From: Pleomorphomonas sp. JP5
GTDB lineage: Bacteria; Pseudomonadota; Alphaproteobacteria; Rhizobiales; Pleomorphomonadaceae
Assembly (NCBI RefSeq): GCF_023721815.1
Contig: NZ_JAMDLI010000003.1
Location: 62,001-126,000 of the forward strand
Reading direction: 5' to 3'
DNA: 64,000 nt
Part shown: one piece after another, positions 18,347 to 26,405 of the stretch
Layout: every line of letters starts with the position of its first letter
How positions within the stretch are numbered: position 1 is the stretch's first letter
The notes under the pieces: model-generated
Databases searched by the model: none
The model's input: the letters and a program-made list of their open reading frames with translations, nothing else
Told to the model about the DNA's origin: nothing
Position numbers and translations under genes: made by a program

Positions 18347-19672
18347 ATGTCCGTTCTCTCCCAGTCCGTCGTCAGCGCAACTCCCTCAGGAATGACCGGC
18401 CGCACGTCGCTGGACATCTCCGAAGTGCTGGCGGGGCGTCTCAAGGGGCCTCGGGCCATGCTGGCCTTCATCGGTCCTGCGGTGATCGCCTCCATCGCCT
18501 ACATGGACCCCGGCAACTATGCCACCAACATCGGGGCCGGCGCCGGCTATGGCTACGCGCTGATCTGGGTGGTGGTGATGGCCAATCTCGTGGCCATGCT
18601 GTTCCAGGCGTTGTCGGCCAAGCTCGGCATCGTCACCGGTCGCAACCTCGCCGAAATGAGCCGCGACCACTTCCCCTTCCCGGTGGTGATCTTCATGTGG
18701 ATCGTCTCCGAGATCGCAGCCATGGCCACCGACCTCGCCGAGTTCCTGGGCGGGGCCATTGGCCTGTCGCTGTTGTTCGGCACCTCGCTTCTCACCGGCA
18801 TGGTGATCACCGCGCTGGTCACCTACGCGCTGCTGATGTTCGATCGCGGCGGCTTCCGCCCGATGGAGCTGATCATCGGCGGGCTCGTCGGCGTCATCGG
18901 CGTCAGCTACCTGATCGAAATGCTGATCGCCCCGATCGACTGGTCGGCCGCCGCGGTCGGCGCCGTCACCCCGGTCCTGCCGGATGCCGGCGCGCTGACC
19001 CTCGCGGTCGGCATCATCGGCGCCACCGTCATGCCGCACGCCGTTTATCTGCATTCCGGCCTCACCCAGCACCGCGCCCCGGTTCGCAACGAGGGCGAGC
19101 GCCGCAAGGTTCTGAAGTTCTCCAACATCGAAGTTGTGGCCGCGCTGGCCGTCGCCGGCCTCGTCAACATCGCCATGGTCATGATGGCCGCCTCGGCTTT
19201 CCATGCCGGCCACAGCGACGTCGCCGAGATCGAGACCGCCTATCACACCCTGACCCCGCTGCTCGGCGCCGCCGCCGCCGGCGTGTTCCTGGTGTCGCTG
19301 ATCGCCTCCGGCATCTCCTCGTCGGTGGTGGGCACCATGGCCGGCCAGATGATCATGCAGGGCTTCGTCCACATGGAGATCCCGGTCATCGTCCGTCGCC
19401 TGATCACCATGGTGCCGGCCTTCGCCGTGGTCGCCGCCGGTGTCAACGCCACCGACGCGCTGGTGATCAGCCAGGTTGTGCTGTCGCTGTCGCTGCCGGT
19501 GCCGATGATCGCCCTGGTGTTGCTCACCCGGCGGTCCGACATCATGGGTTCCTACGCCAACGGCCGGCTGACCGACGGCTTGGCGATCGCCGCCACCGCG
19601 CTTGTGCTGTCGCTCAACGCCGTGCTGGTGGTGGGGGTAATGGGAGTGCAGATCCCGGGTCTTCCCGGCTAA
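18347..19672 (+). CDS. mntH: Nramp-type divalent metal (Mn2+) transporter MntH
   Basis: A 441-residue inner-membrane proton-coupled Mn2+/Fe2+ importer of the Nramp family with about 11 transmembrane helices. The metal-site motifs are present: DPGN at residues 54-57 in TM1, and the TM6 motif MPHAVYLHSGLTQHR. The frame is open upstream, but ATG 18347 lies just after the promoter and gives the normal length; no strong Shine-Dalgarno precedes it. Divergent from mntR, which probably controls it. Followed by a weak terminator. Confidence 0.95.
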   Translation: MSVLSQSVVSATPSGMTGRTSLDISEVLAGRLKGPRAMLAFIGPAVIASIAYMDPGNYATNIGAGAGYGYALIWVVVMANLVAMLFQALSAKLGIVTGRNLAEMSRDHFPFPVVIFMWIVSEIAAMATDLAEFLGGAIGLSLLFGTSLLTGMVITALVTYALLMFDRGGFRPMELIIGGLVGVIGVSYLIEMLIAPIDWSAAAVGAVTPVLPDAGALTLAVGIIGATVMPHAVYLHSGLTQHRAPVRNEGERRKVLKFSNIEVVAALAVAGLVNIAMVMMAASAFHAGHSDVAEIETAYHTLTPLLGAAAAGVFLVSLIASGISSSVVGTMAGQMIMQGFVHMEIPVIVRRLITMVPAFAVVAAGVNATDALVISQVVLSLSLPVPMIALVLLTRRSDIMGSYANGRLTDGLAIAATALVLSLNAVLVVGVMGVQIPGLPG

Positions 19673-19689
19673 TCGGCATGGCATAGAGG

Positions 19690-19735
19690 CGCGGCGGCTC
19701 GGGCAAAACACCGATCCTGCCGCGTTTCTTTTTTA
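19690..19735 (+). terminator. possible terminator after mntH
   Basis: CGCGGC (19690-19695) can pair with GCCGCG (19719-19724) across a long loop, followed by TTTCTTTTTT. The stem is short and the loop long, so moderate support. Confidence 0.5.
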
Positions 19736-19923
19736 AAAATGCCTCTAAAGAGCGCGACAAGTCCCTTTATATACTAGACTTTCGGCTACCTCCGCGAATC
19801 GTGATGGTGGCCTTCTTAACCTGTGAACGCACAATAAGCAGATTAGGGGCGTCAAGAAGAGTGGCGATCTCCGCCATTCCTGTCGTATAGTCTTGCGACG
19901 AGCCCTGCGAGTGCCGCGTTCAG

Positions 19924-20532
19924 ATGTCCATGTCCACCCGCCTCATTCCGAACCAGCCGGTTCCCCCGCTCAGGGTGAAGACCGTCGGCGGTCCGTGCTG
20001 GCGGCTGTGCGACCAGAAGCCGCAGCATTTCACGCTGATTTTGTTCTATCGCGGGTTGCATTGTGGCTTCTGCAAGACTCAGCTCCAGGCCTATGAGGCG
20101 CGCTACGAGGAGTTCCGCAAACTCGGCGTCCGCGTGCTGGCCGTCTCGGCCGACGATCGCGAGCGCGCCGAAAGAACGGTGCGTGACTGGCATCTCGATC
20201 AGCTCACGGTCTGCTGGGGCCTGACCATCGATCAGGCGCGCGACTGGGGGCTCTACCTCAGCGAAGGACGCGGCAAGTCCTATGACGGCATCGAGGAGCC
20301 GAACTGGTTCGTCGAGCCCGGCATGTTCTTCATCAAGCCCGATGGCCGCCTCTATGCCGGCTTCGTCCAGACGGTGCCCGTGGCCCAGCCGCGCATCGAC
20401 GACGTGATCGCCGGCATCCGCTTCGCCATCGAAACCGCGTCCGAGCCGCCGGGCGGCGCCGACGAGGAAACCTGTCGCGGCGAAGACTGCGGCTGCGCCG
20501 AACCGGTCAAGCTCGCCGTCTGCAAGGGCTGA
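19924..20532 (+). CDS. peroxiredoxin-like (AhpC/TSA) family protein with Cys-rich tail
   Basis: A 202-residue thioredoxin-fold protein of the AhpC/TSA-like group. FYRGLHCGFCKTQL at residues 41-54 gives a CXXC pair (Cys47, Cys50) at the position of the peroxidatic site, rather than the single PXXXTXXC cysteine of typical peroxiredoxins. GVRVLAVSADD and WFVEPGMFFIKPDGRLY match the fold. The C-terminus ends in an extra cysteine cluster, ETCRGEDCGCAEPVKLAVCKG, which could bind metal or act as resolving cysteines. Probably a thiol reductase or peroxidase in the cytosol. It stands alone and ends at a terminator. Confidence 0.82.
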   Translation: MSMSTRLIPNQPVPPLRVKTVGGPCWRLCDQKPQHFTLILFYRGLHCGFCKTQLQAYEARYEEFRKLGVRVLAVSADDRERAERTVRDWHLDQLTVCWGLTIDQARDWGLYLSEGRGKSYDGIEEPNWFVEPGMFFIKPDGRLYAGFVQTVPVAQPRIDDVIAGIRFAIETASEPPGGADEETCRGEDCGCAEPVKLAVCKG

Positions 20533-20569
20533 CCGGCAGCCATTCTTCTTGTTGCGTTCGTTCGAACAG

Positions 20570-20606
20570 GCGCCCGAAAGCCGAAGCTTCCGGGCGGTTT
20601 TGTTTT
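20570..20606 (+). terminator. terminator after peroxiredoxin-like gene
   Basis: GCGCCCGAA and TTCCGGGCG arms (one bulge) followed by GTTTTGTTTTG; it lies in the gap between convergent genes. Confidence 0.7.
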
Positions 20607-20618
20607 GGTGCGGCGCGG

Positions 20619-21554
20619 TCAGCGCAACTCGACCGCGTAATCCTCGACCGGCTTCACGCTCTTGATCAGCCCGGCGTCCTTCATGAACTGGGAGAAGCGG
20701 GCGTAACGGCCGGCGTCGAGCGCTGCCGGACGCTTGGCAAAGCGCGGCAGCGAGTCGGCCCAGGCGCGGCGGTTGAGCTCGTCGTCGAGGTCGGGGTAGG
20801 CCTTGATGAACAGCGCCCAGGCGTCGTCCGGGTGGTTGGTGAGGTAGATGGTCGCTTCTTCGACGGCGGCGAGGAACGCGGGCAGCCGCTTGTCGCCGAC
20901 GAGGTCCTTGCGCGTCACGTAGATCAGCTCGTCATAGGGGGGCATGCCGTTCTCTTCGGGGTAGAAGGCGAGCCCCTCGTGTCCCTCGATCTTCATCTGG
21001 TTGAGCTCGAAGTTGCGATAGCCGCCAACCACGGCGTCCACCTGGCCGGCCAGGAGCGACGCCGACAGGGCGAAGTTGACGTTGATGAGCTCGACGTCGT
21101 CGATGTCGAGGCCGGCGCTCTTGAGGAACTGGCCGAGCATGGCGTCCTCGAAGCCGGATACCGAGTAGCCGATCTTGCGGCCCTTGAGGTCGGCGAGCGA
21201 CTTCACCGGGCCATCCTTCAGGACGATCAGCGTGTTGAGCGGCGTTTCGACCAGCGTACCGAAGCGGACGAGCGGCAGGCCCGCGTCGACATCGAGGTCG
21301 AGGCTGGGCTGGTAGTGCAGAGCCACATCGGCCTGTCCGGCGGCGACAAGGCGCGGTGGCGCCGACGGATCGGCGGGCGCGACCAGATCGACATCGAGGC
21401 CATGGGCGGCGAACAACCCCTTCTCCTCGGCCACCACCAGCGGCGCGTGGTCGGGGTTGACGAACCATTCGAGCAGCACCGACAGCTTCTCGGCGGCCGA
21501 CGCCGGGGCGGCGGCGAGCATCAGGGCGGCGGCAAGGGCAGGCAGAAGGCGCAT
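20619..21554 (-). CDS. thiY: ThiY/NMT1-type ABC substrate-binding protein (pyrimidine thiamine precursor)
   Basis: A 311-residue periplasmic binding protein of the NMT1/THI5-like family. A signal peptide (MRLLPALAAALMLAAAPASAAEK) precedes LSVLLEWFVNPDHAPLVVAEEKGLFAAHGLDV, the family hallmark in which WF..P.HAP contacts the pyrimidine. GYRNFELNQMKIEGHE and YPEENGMPPYDELIYVT match ThiY homologues that bind formylaminopyrimidine. GAAAGGA precedes ATG 21552-21554; a much longer open frame passing through thiX in another phase is spurious. Placement behind a TPP riboswitch supports the thiamine role. No ATPase gene accompanies it. Confidence 0.88.
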   Translation of the reverse strand: MRLLPALAAALMLAAAPASAAEKLSVLLEWFVNPDHAPLVVAEEKGLFAAHGLDVDLVAPADPSAPPRLVAAGQADVALHYQPSLDLDVDAGLPLVRFGTLVETPLNTLIVLKDGPVKSLADLKGRKIGYSVSGFEDAMLGQFLKSAGLDIDDVELINVNFALSASLLAGQVDAVVGGYRNFELNQMKIEGHEGLAFYPEENGMPPYDELIYVTRKDLVGDKRLPAFLAAVEEATIYLTNHPDDAWALFIKAYPDLDDELNRRAWADSLPRFAKRPAALDAGRYARFSQFMKDAGLIKSVKPVEDYAVELR

Positions 21555-21574
21555 GGCAAGTCCTTTCGGGAGGG

Positions 21575-22360
21575 TCAGTCTTTCTCGATCCAGGGGATGA
21601 GGCGGAGTGTCAGCCGATCGACGGCGATCTTGATCAGCAGCGTGGCGGCCGCGAGCACGCCGAGAGCGGCGAACAGCAATGGCGTCTGCATGCGGGCGTT
21701 GGCCTGCACCATCAGAAGGCCGAGGCCGCGCGAGGCGCCGACCCACTCGCCGATGACCGCGCCGATCGGCGCGTAGACGGCGGCGACGCGGATGCCGGTG
21801 ACCAGTGCCGGCAGGGCGGCCGGCACGCGGATCAGCCTCAGCGTGCGGAAGCCCCCGGCGCCGTTGAGGCGGGCGAGGTCGAGGAAATGCGGCGGCGTGC
21901 GGCGCAGGCCGTCGGCGAAGGCGGAGGCGACGGGAAAGAAGATGACCAGCGTCGTCATCACCACCTTGGAGGCGAGGCCGAAGCCGAACCACAGCACCAG
22001 AAGTGGCGCCAGGGCGAACACCGGCAGAGCCTGGCTGACCACGAGGAGCGGCGACAGCAGTCGATTGGCGAGCGGCGAGGCGGAAACGGCCAGCCCGGCC
22101 AGAAGGCCGAAGGCGATGCCGGCGGCAAGGCCGAGCAGGGTCTCGACGAGCGTGACGCCGGCTTCCGCCAAAAGGCGCGGGCCATAGGCGCCGTAGGCGG
22201 CGACCACATCGGCCGGCGAGGGCAACAGGAAGGAGGGCAGGGCCAGGCCGGTCGCCGCCGCCTGCCAGAGCGCCAGCACGGCGGCGAACGAGACCAGCGC
22301 CTGAATGGCGACGCCACCGCCGGTGGCCAGCATCGTTTTCCGCTGCATTCTCGTCCCCAT
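21575..22360 (-). CDS. thiX: ThiX-type ABC permease
   Basis: A 261-residue inner-membrane permease with about six transmembrane helices and the BPD_transp_1 EAA loop (RLNGAGGFRTLRLIRVPAALPALVTGIRVA). It pairs with the ThiY-like binding protein 20 bases downstream to import a thiamine pyrimidine precursor. ATG 22360 and ATG 22348 (with GGGGACGAGA upstream) are both possible starts. The first gene after the TPP riboswitch. No thiZ ATPase is encoded on either side. Confidence 0.88.
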   Translation of the reverse strand: MGTRMQRKTMLATGGGVAIQALVSFAAVLALWQAAATGLALPSFLLPSPADVVAAYGAYGPRLLAEAGVTLVETLLGLAAGIAFGLLAGLAVSASPLANRLLSPLLVVSQALPVFALAPLLVLWFGFGLASKVVMTTLVIFFPVASAFADGLRRTPPHFLDLARLNGAGGFRTLRLIRVPAALPALVTGIRVAAVYAPIGAVIGEWVGASRGLGLLMVQANARMQTPLLFAALGVLAAATLLIKIAVDRLTLRLIPWIEKD

Positions 22361-22447
22361 CGCACCGCGCCCCGAAAGGCGAATGGATCAGCGGCGTTGG
22401 GGGAGACATGGTCGAGTGAGCCGCGCGCGATGCGGCAAGGCCATGAG

Positions 22448-22547
22448 GTTCCGTCCCTTCGCCGGTATGACCCGGATCAGGTTCGAAGGGTTCGATCCGC
22501 CTTGCGGATCATCTCAGCCCTCCCGGATGGAGGACACCCCTCGGAAC
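22448..22547 (-). promoter_or_regulatory. TPP (THI-box) riboswitch
   Basis: Read on the minus strand, the leader contains the conserved THI-box blocks in order: GGGGTGTC, GGGCTGAGA, then ACCTGATCCGGGTCATACCGGCGAAGGGA-type core (22455-22485 region). Closing helix P1 pairs GTTCCG (22542-22547) with CGGAAC (22448-22453). It senses thiamine pyrophosphate and should lower thiXY expression when TPP is abundant. The P1 3' arm lies 87 bases before thiX. The expression platform (terminator or sequestered start) is not obvious. Confidence 0.95.
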
Positions 22548-22754
22548 GGCGTCAGTTATGACTGCCCGGCGGCTGGATGTCCAGAGCATCGAAGCCGGCT
22601 TCCGGCAAATGGAGGGATTGACCGGCCCTTCCTCGCAAGCGGGGAGGGCGGACGGCCAGTGTTACGCCCGGCGGGGCAGCAGCAGTTTTCCGCCCGTGGC
22701 GGGTGGCTTCCCACAGTGTCTCGCGAAAGCCGAGCCGGAAAATGAAATTCCCCC

Positions 22755-22783
22755 TTGCGCTCTCAAAGGGCCTTCGCTATATC
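22755..22783 (+). promoter_or_regulatory. tRNA-Glu promoter
   Basis: TTGCGC (22755-22760), 17-base spacer, TATATC (22778-22783), 27 bases before the tRNA. The tRNA-Val gene has the same architecture (TTGCAT-N17-TATATC). Confidence 0.65.
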
Positions 22784-22809
22784 CGCCCCACGCTTTCAAA
22801 AGCGTCCGC

Positions 22810-22885
22810 GCTCCCATCGTCTAGCGGTCCAGGACGTCGCCCTCTCACGGCGAAAACACCGGTTCGAGTCCGGTTGGGAGTGCCA
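22810..22885 (+). tRNA. tRNA-Glu (anticodon CTC)
   Basis: A 76-base cloverleaf. Acceptor GCTCCCA pairs with TGGGAGT, the anticodon stem CGCC/GGCG frames loop CTCTCAC with anticodon CTC (reads GAG), the T arm is CCGGTTCGAGTCCGG, and CCA is encoded. Confidence 0.97.
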
Positions 22886-22995
22886 AATTTTCCTTAAATG
22901 GCAAAATCCTCTGCGAGTGATGCTCGATGACACGCGCGCGCTGTCGCGCACCTGGCCGCTGCGGCCTTGGCTTCCATGCGGTCCGAGGCGTGTGA

Positions 22996-23030
22996 GCAAA
23001 AGAGAAGGCCGCCACCCTGCGATGACGGCC
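22996..23030 (-). terminator. terminator of the Cache chemoreceptor gene
   Basis: On the minus strand an 8-bp stem (23023-23030 with 23007-23014, one wobble) is followed by TTCTCTTTT. It lies 29 bases after the chemoreceptor stop. Confidence 0.75.
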
Positions 23031-23058
23031 CAATCCTGTCCGCTGTGCCCGCGAGCCC

Positions 23059-24744
23059 TTACGCGGCGGAAACATCCTGCAGGAACTGCTCCACCGTCTT
23101 GCGCAGGTCGCCGGAGCGATCGGTGACCAGTTTCGAGGCGTCGAGGACGTCGGTGGCGCAGTGGAGGGTTTCGCCGACACGGCCGGACACTTCGGTCATC
23201 GCCCGTACCACGTCCTTGGCGCCGTTGGCCGTTTCCGTGATGTTCTGGGAGATTTCCTGGGTGGCGAGGCCTTGCTGCTCGACGGCCGTGACGATGACCG
23301 TGGTGCTGTTGTCGATGTCCGTCATGATCTCGGTGATCTGACGGATCGCCTCGACGGCCTCGGCGGTCGACGACTGGACGTTGGAGATCTGCTCGGAAAT
23401 CTCGTCGGTGGCGCTGGCCGTCTGCGAGGCGAGCGACTTGACCTCGGAGGCGACGACGGCGAACCCCTTGCCGGCTTCACCGGCGCGGGCGGCCTCGATG
23501 GTCGCGTTGAGCGCCAGGAGGTTGGTCTGGCCGGCGATGTCGGAGATCAGCTGAACGACGGTGCCGATGCGTTCGACGGAGGTGACGAGACCGTCGATCT
23601 TCCGGCTGGTGGAGGTGGCGGCGTCGGTGGCATGGTGGACGATGTCTTTCGTCTGCGCCACCTGGCGGGAGATCTCGCGCACCGAGGCCGACAGCTCTTC
23701 GGTCGCCGAGGCGACGGCATCGACGGCGGCGGCGGCTTCCTCGGAGGCCGAGGCGGCGCTGGCCGCCTGGCTGGAGGTGGCGTCGGCAATGCCGTTGAGG
23801 GTGTTGGCCGTGCTGGTCATGGTGTCGGCCGTCGTCACCACCGTGCCGAGCGAGCCGGTGATCTCGCCGCGGAAGGCGTCGACCAGCGTGTCGACCCGCT
23901 GCTGGCGCTCGCGCTGCCGCTGGTTCTCGCTCTCCTGCTCCTCGCTCAGCTTCCTGCGCTCGATGATCGCGTCGCGGAAGTAGGCGACGGCGTGCCGCAT
24001 GGCAGCGATTTCCTTCAGTCCGCCCGACAGCTCGAGATAGATGTCGGTGTTCCCGGTGGCCAGCGTGCGCAGCTCGTCGACGGCGGTGGCCAGCGGCTTC
24101 AGGATCGAACGCATGATGAGGACGGCGAGGATGGCGGCAAACGCCAGGAGAACGGCGCAGATGCCGGCGAGAATCGCCGTCAGGCGAAAGCTCCGGGCCT
24201 CGAGGTCGTCGACGTAGAGGCCGGTGCCGATCACATAGCCCCAGGGCTTGAACAGCTTGACGAAGGAGCGCTTCGGAAACAGCTTCGTCGCGTCTTCGCC
24301 GGGCTTGGACCACTGGTAGCTATAGGCCGCTTCTTCGCCGCCGGCGGCGGAGATGGCTTCGTTCATGCCGACGAAGATGGCGACGCCGTCCGGGCCCTTG
24401 TAGCTGGTGAGGTCCTGGCCGTTCAGCTTGGGCACCGTCGGGTGCATGATCATCGTCGGGTGCAGGTCGTGGACCCAGAAATAGCCGGTCTCGTCGTAGC
24501 GCATGCTCTTGATGGCGGCGAGCGCCTGAGCCTTGGCATCCTCCTCGGACATCTCGCCGCTGGCGACCCGCTCCTGATAGCCGGTGAGTATGCTGTAGGC
24601 GCTGTCCACCATGTTCTGAAGCCGGTGGTCGGTCTCCTCGTAGAGCGTGGAGCGGAATTGAACCACCGAATACAGAGCGAGCAGGATGAAGCTGAGGCAG
24701 AGAACGCCGACGATGGCGATCAGCCGACCGCGAATGGTGTGCAT
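23059..24744 (-). CDS. methyl-accepting chemotaxis protein with periplasmic Cache domain
   Basis: A 561-residue chemoreceptor. TM1 is about residues 7-28 and TM2 about 186-210. Between them lies a single-Cache sensor with the signature [34 protein letters not shown] follows (about 210-265), then the signalling hairpin with the near-invariant tip [33 protein letters not shown]. There is no C-terminal CheR/CheB-tethering pentapeptide; it ends LQDVSAA. Ligands of such Cache domains include small organic acids; none can be assigned. A PAS-like protein lies divergently across an AT-rich spacer and may be functionally linked. Confidence 0.95.
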   Translation of the reverse strand: MHTIRGRLIAIVGVLCLSFILLALYSVVQFRSTLYEETDHRLQNMVDSAYSILTGYQERVASGEMSEEDAKAQALAAIKSMRYDETGYFWVHDLHPTMIMHPTVPKLNGQDLTSYKGPDGVAIFVGMNEAISAAGGEEAAYSYQWSKPGEDATKLFPKRSFVKLFKPWGYVIGTGLYVDDLEARSFRLTAILAGICAVLLAFAAILAVLIMRSILKPLATAVDELRTLATGNTDIYLELSGGLKEIAAMRHAVAYFRDAIIERRKLSEEQESENQRQRERQQRVDTLVDAFRGEITGSLGTVVTTADTMTSTANTLNGIADATSSQAASAASASEEAAAAVDAVASATEELSASVREISRQVAQTKDIVHHATDAATSTSRKIDGLVTSVERIGTVVQLISDIAGQTNLLALNATIEAARAGEAGKGFAVVASEVKSLASQTASATDEISEQISNVQSSTAEAVEAIRQITEIMTDIDNSTTVIVTAVEQQGLATQEISQNITETANGAKDVVRAMTEVSGRVGETLHCATDVLDASKLVTDRSGDLRKTVEQFLQDVSAA

Positions 24745-25326
24745 GTCTTTCCCCTCAGGAGGAGTACCGTCTTTCCTTGTTGTAGGTCGAAATTGAGAAT
24801 GGCGAGTAAAGATAACCGGTGATGGTGTAATTTTCCTCGGCTCACATAGTGTTGCAGACTTATCTGTGATTTTTTCGAGTGTATACCTTTGGCTATATTG
24901 TAGAAATTAACTAGGTGCCGGGTGATGGTCGTTATCTTGAAATACGCATTTTGACGAATAAATGCTCCACATCCTGTCGATATTTTTCGTCAAAAGCAGA
25001 CTCTCGCGAAGTCGGTCTGGAGAGGCACCGGTTTCAGGGGAGTTCAAAAAGTGGGGCCATTTCCCTGAATCGAAAATACTTCTACTTGCCAGTAGGAAGG
25101 GTTGGCTTTTCAATCTGCCATGTCGTTTATTATCAATAAGTGTTTGAATGATTTGTAGTATATACTAAAATAAATACTTTATATCCGAAATCTTCGGGCA
25201 TGAAGTGTGCTTTGAAAGCGGTGTGTCGCTCCCTCATGTTTTCAGTTGTTCTTGTTGGATACGGCGCAACTTTTGGTTCATGAATATTTAAGGTCGGAAA
25301 GCTATTTGGGTTTTCAGGAGCTGAAA
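24745..25326. other. AT-rich intergenic spacer between chemoreceptor and PAS-like gene
   Basis: 582 bases, strikingly AT-rich compared with the surrounding genes. Short open frames on both strands (up to about 74 codons) show no recognisable domain or ribosome-binding site, and I do not accept them. A perfect 12-base palindrome, TAGTATATACTA, lies at 25156-25167. The region should hold the promoters of both divergent genes. Confidence 0.5.
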
Positions 25327-26217
25327 ATGGCCAACACCGAACTCTACCGCCGTCGGAGTGTGGACAATCCGGCCGTTCACACGGGCCGGCTGGATCTGAC
25401 GCGGCTGGGCGGCTCGGAGATCCAGGTCTGGGAAGGCACCGGGGTGTTCAACGTCTGCCGGTCGCTGTTCCTGCGCAGCCGGCTCGAGAACTGGATCAAG
25501 GCCAGTCGCTCCGCAGGGGCGCCGCCTCTACTGAAAGAGCTTTACGGCTTCGAGGAGGAAGCCCATCTCGACGATTCCATGCTGCTTCTGCAGCAGGGGG
25601 AAGATTTTGTCTACGTTCACCAGGGCACGAACTCCGTCCACGAGTATGGCAAAGTGTTCCGCGGCGTCCTCCTGTCGTCCATTCCCGGCAGCATGAGCCA
25701 GTCCTTCCGGCGCCACTACAACGCGGCCACCGCTGACATGCGGCCGCGCTACATGCAGTTCCGGACCGATTTCTCGGCCCGTCATCTGCGCTGGGAGCGC
25801 ATCGCGCTGCCGCTCGTCTCGGACGAGAAGCAGACGACGAAGTTCCTGCTCGTCTATTCGGTGCCGCTCGATGACAAGCTCGAGATCCTGCAGGCTGCCT
25901 TCGACAGATCGGCCGTCGGTCTGGTCGCTGCCGCCAAGACCATCGGCGAGGACAAGACCCTGGAAGACGCGGCCATCCTGCTGGCCAACAACCGCGCGCG
26001 AACCATGCTCGGGATGGATGATGACGCCATTCCCGTCTCCACGGTGCGCGACCTTCGCGCCTGGATTCAGGGCGTCAGGAAGTGGGAGCAGATCGACGAG
26101 CCCAAGACCACGTTGGGCAAGACGATCCTCGCCTTTCGGGACAAGGAAAAGGCGAAGAACATCACGGTGGTGATCGAGCCGATCGAGCACTTCGTCATCT
26201 TCCACCTCCTCGACTGA
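25327..26217 (+). CDS. PAS-like sensory protein of unknown output
   Basis: A 296-residue soluble protein I cannot name with certainty. Residues about 50-190 (SLFLRSRLENWIKASRSAGAPPLLKELYGFEEEAHLDDSMLLLQQGEDFVYVHQGTNSVHEYGKVFRG...LRWERIALPLVSDEKQTTKFLLVYSVPLDD) have the layout of a divergent PAS fold of the type found in alphaproteobacterial one-domain sensors. Residues about 195-296 (DRSAVGLVAAAKTIGEDKTLEDAAILLANNRARTMLGMDDD) look like a second PAS-type module. No kinase, HTH, GGDEF or MCP output is present. ATG 25327 has AGGAG 8 bases upstream. Divergent from a chemoreceptor gene, so a sensing role is plausible but inferred. Confidence 0.6.
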   Translation: MANTELYRRRSVDNPAVHTGRLDLTRLGGSEIQVWEGTGVFNVCRSLFLRSRLENWIKASRSAGAPPLLKELYGFEEEAHLDDSMLLLQQGEDFVYVHQGTNSVHEYGKVFRGVLLSSIPGSMSQSFRRHYNAATADMRPRYMQFRTDFSARHLRWERIALPLVSDEKQTTKFLLVYSVPLDDKLEILQAAFDRSAVGLVAAAKTIGEDKTLEDAAILLANNRARTMLGMDDDAIPVSTVRDLRAWIQGVRKWEQIDEPKTTLGKTILAFRDKEKAKNITVVIEPIEHFVIFHLLD

Positions 26218-26263
26218 CATTCGAACGCCGGGCCTCCCCGTTCCGCTCGCCTCAGAACGCAAC

Positions 26264-26293
26264 GAACGCCGCGACGGGGGCGTCGCGGCGTTC
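26264..26293. terminator. 12-bp hairpin between convergent genes
   Basis: GAACGCCGCGAC (26264-26275) pairs perfectly with 26282-26293 around a 6-base loop. It lies between the convergent PAS-like and GH51 genes. It lacks a T run, so it may be a bidirectional barrier or RNA end rather than a classical terminator. Confidence 0.5.
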
Positions 26294-26405
26294 ATGCGGG
26301 GCGGCTCGATCGGTCGCCGGGTGGAGGAATCCGGGCCGGAGGATCGGGCCGGTAGGCGCGGCAAACCTGGGAAGCGGTCGCCGCGCACCCGTCTCGATGT
26401 CTCGA

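Larger units (their letters stand above)
22361..22809. other. intergenic region holding the TPP riboswitch and tRNA-Glu promoter
   Basis: About 450 bases without a gene. The left part is the leader of thiXY with the riboswitch; the right part, from about 22755, holds the tRNA-Glu promoter. Nothing else stands out in 22560-22750. Confidence 0.5.

Noticed and set aside
20619-22409. 596-codon reading that joins thiY with upstream sequence
   Set aside because: The first half is an out-of-frame reading of thiX. The signal peptide at 21554 marks the true thiY start.
22810-23058. tRNA-Glu as an integration site for a mobile element
   Set aside because: No integrase gene, no repeat of the tRNA 3' end and normal core genes on both sides.
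24907-25147. Short open frames on both strands in the AT-rich spacer
   Set aside because: Overlapping alternatives in several frames, none with a start signal or recognisable sequence.
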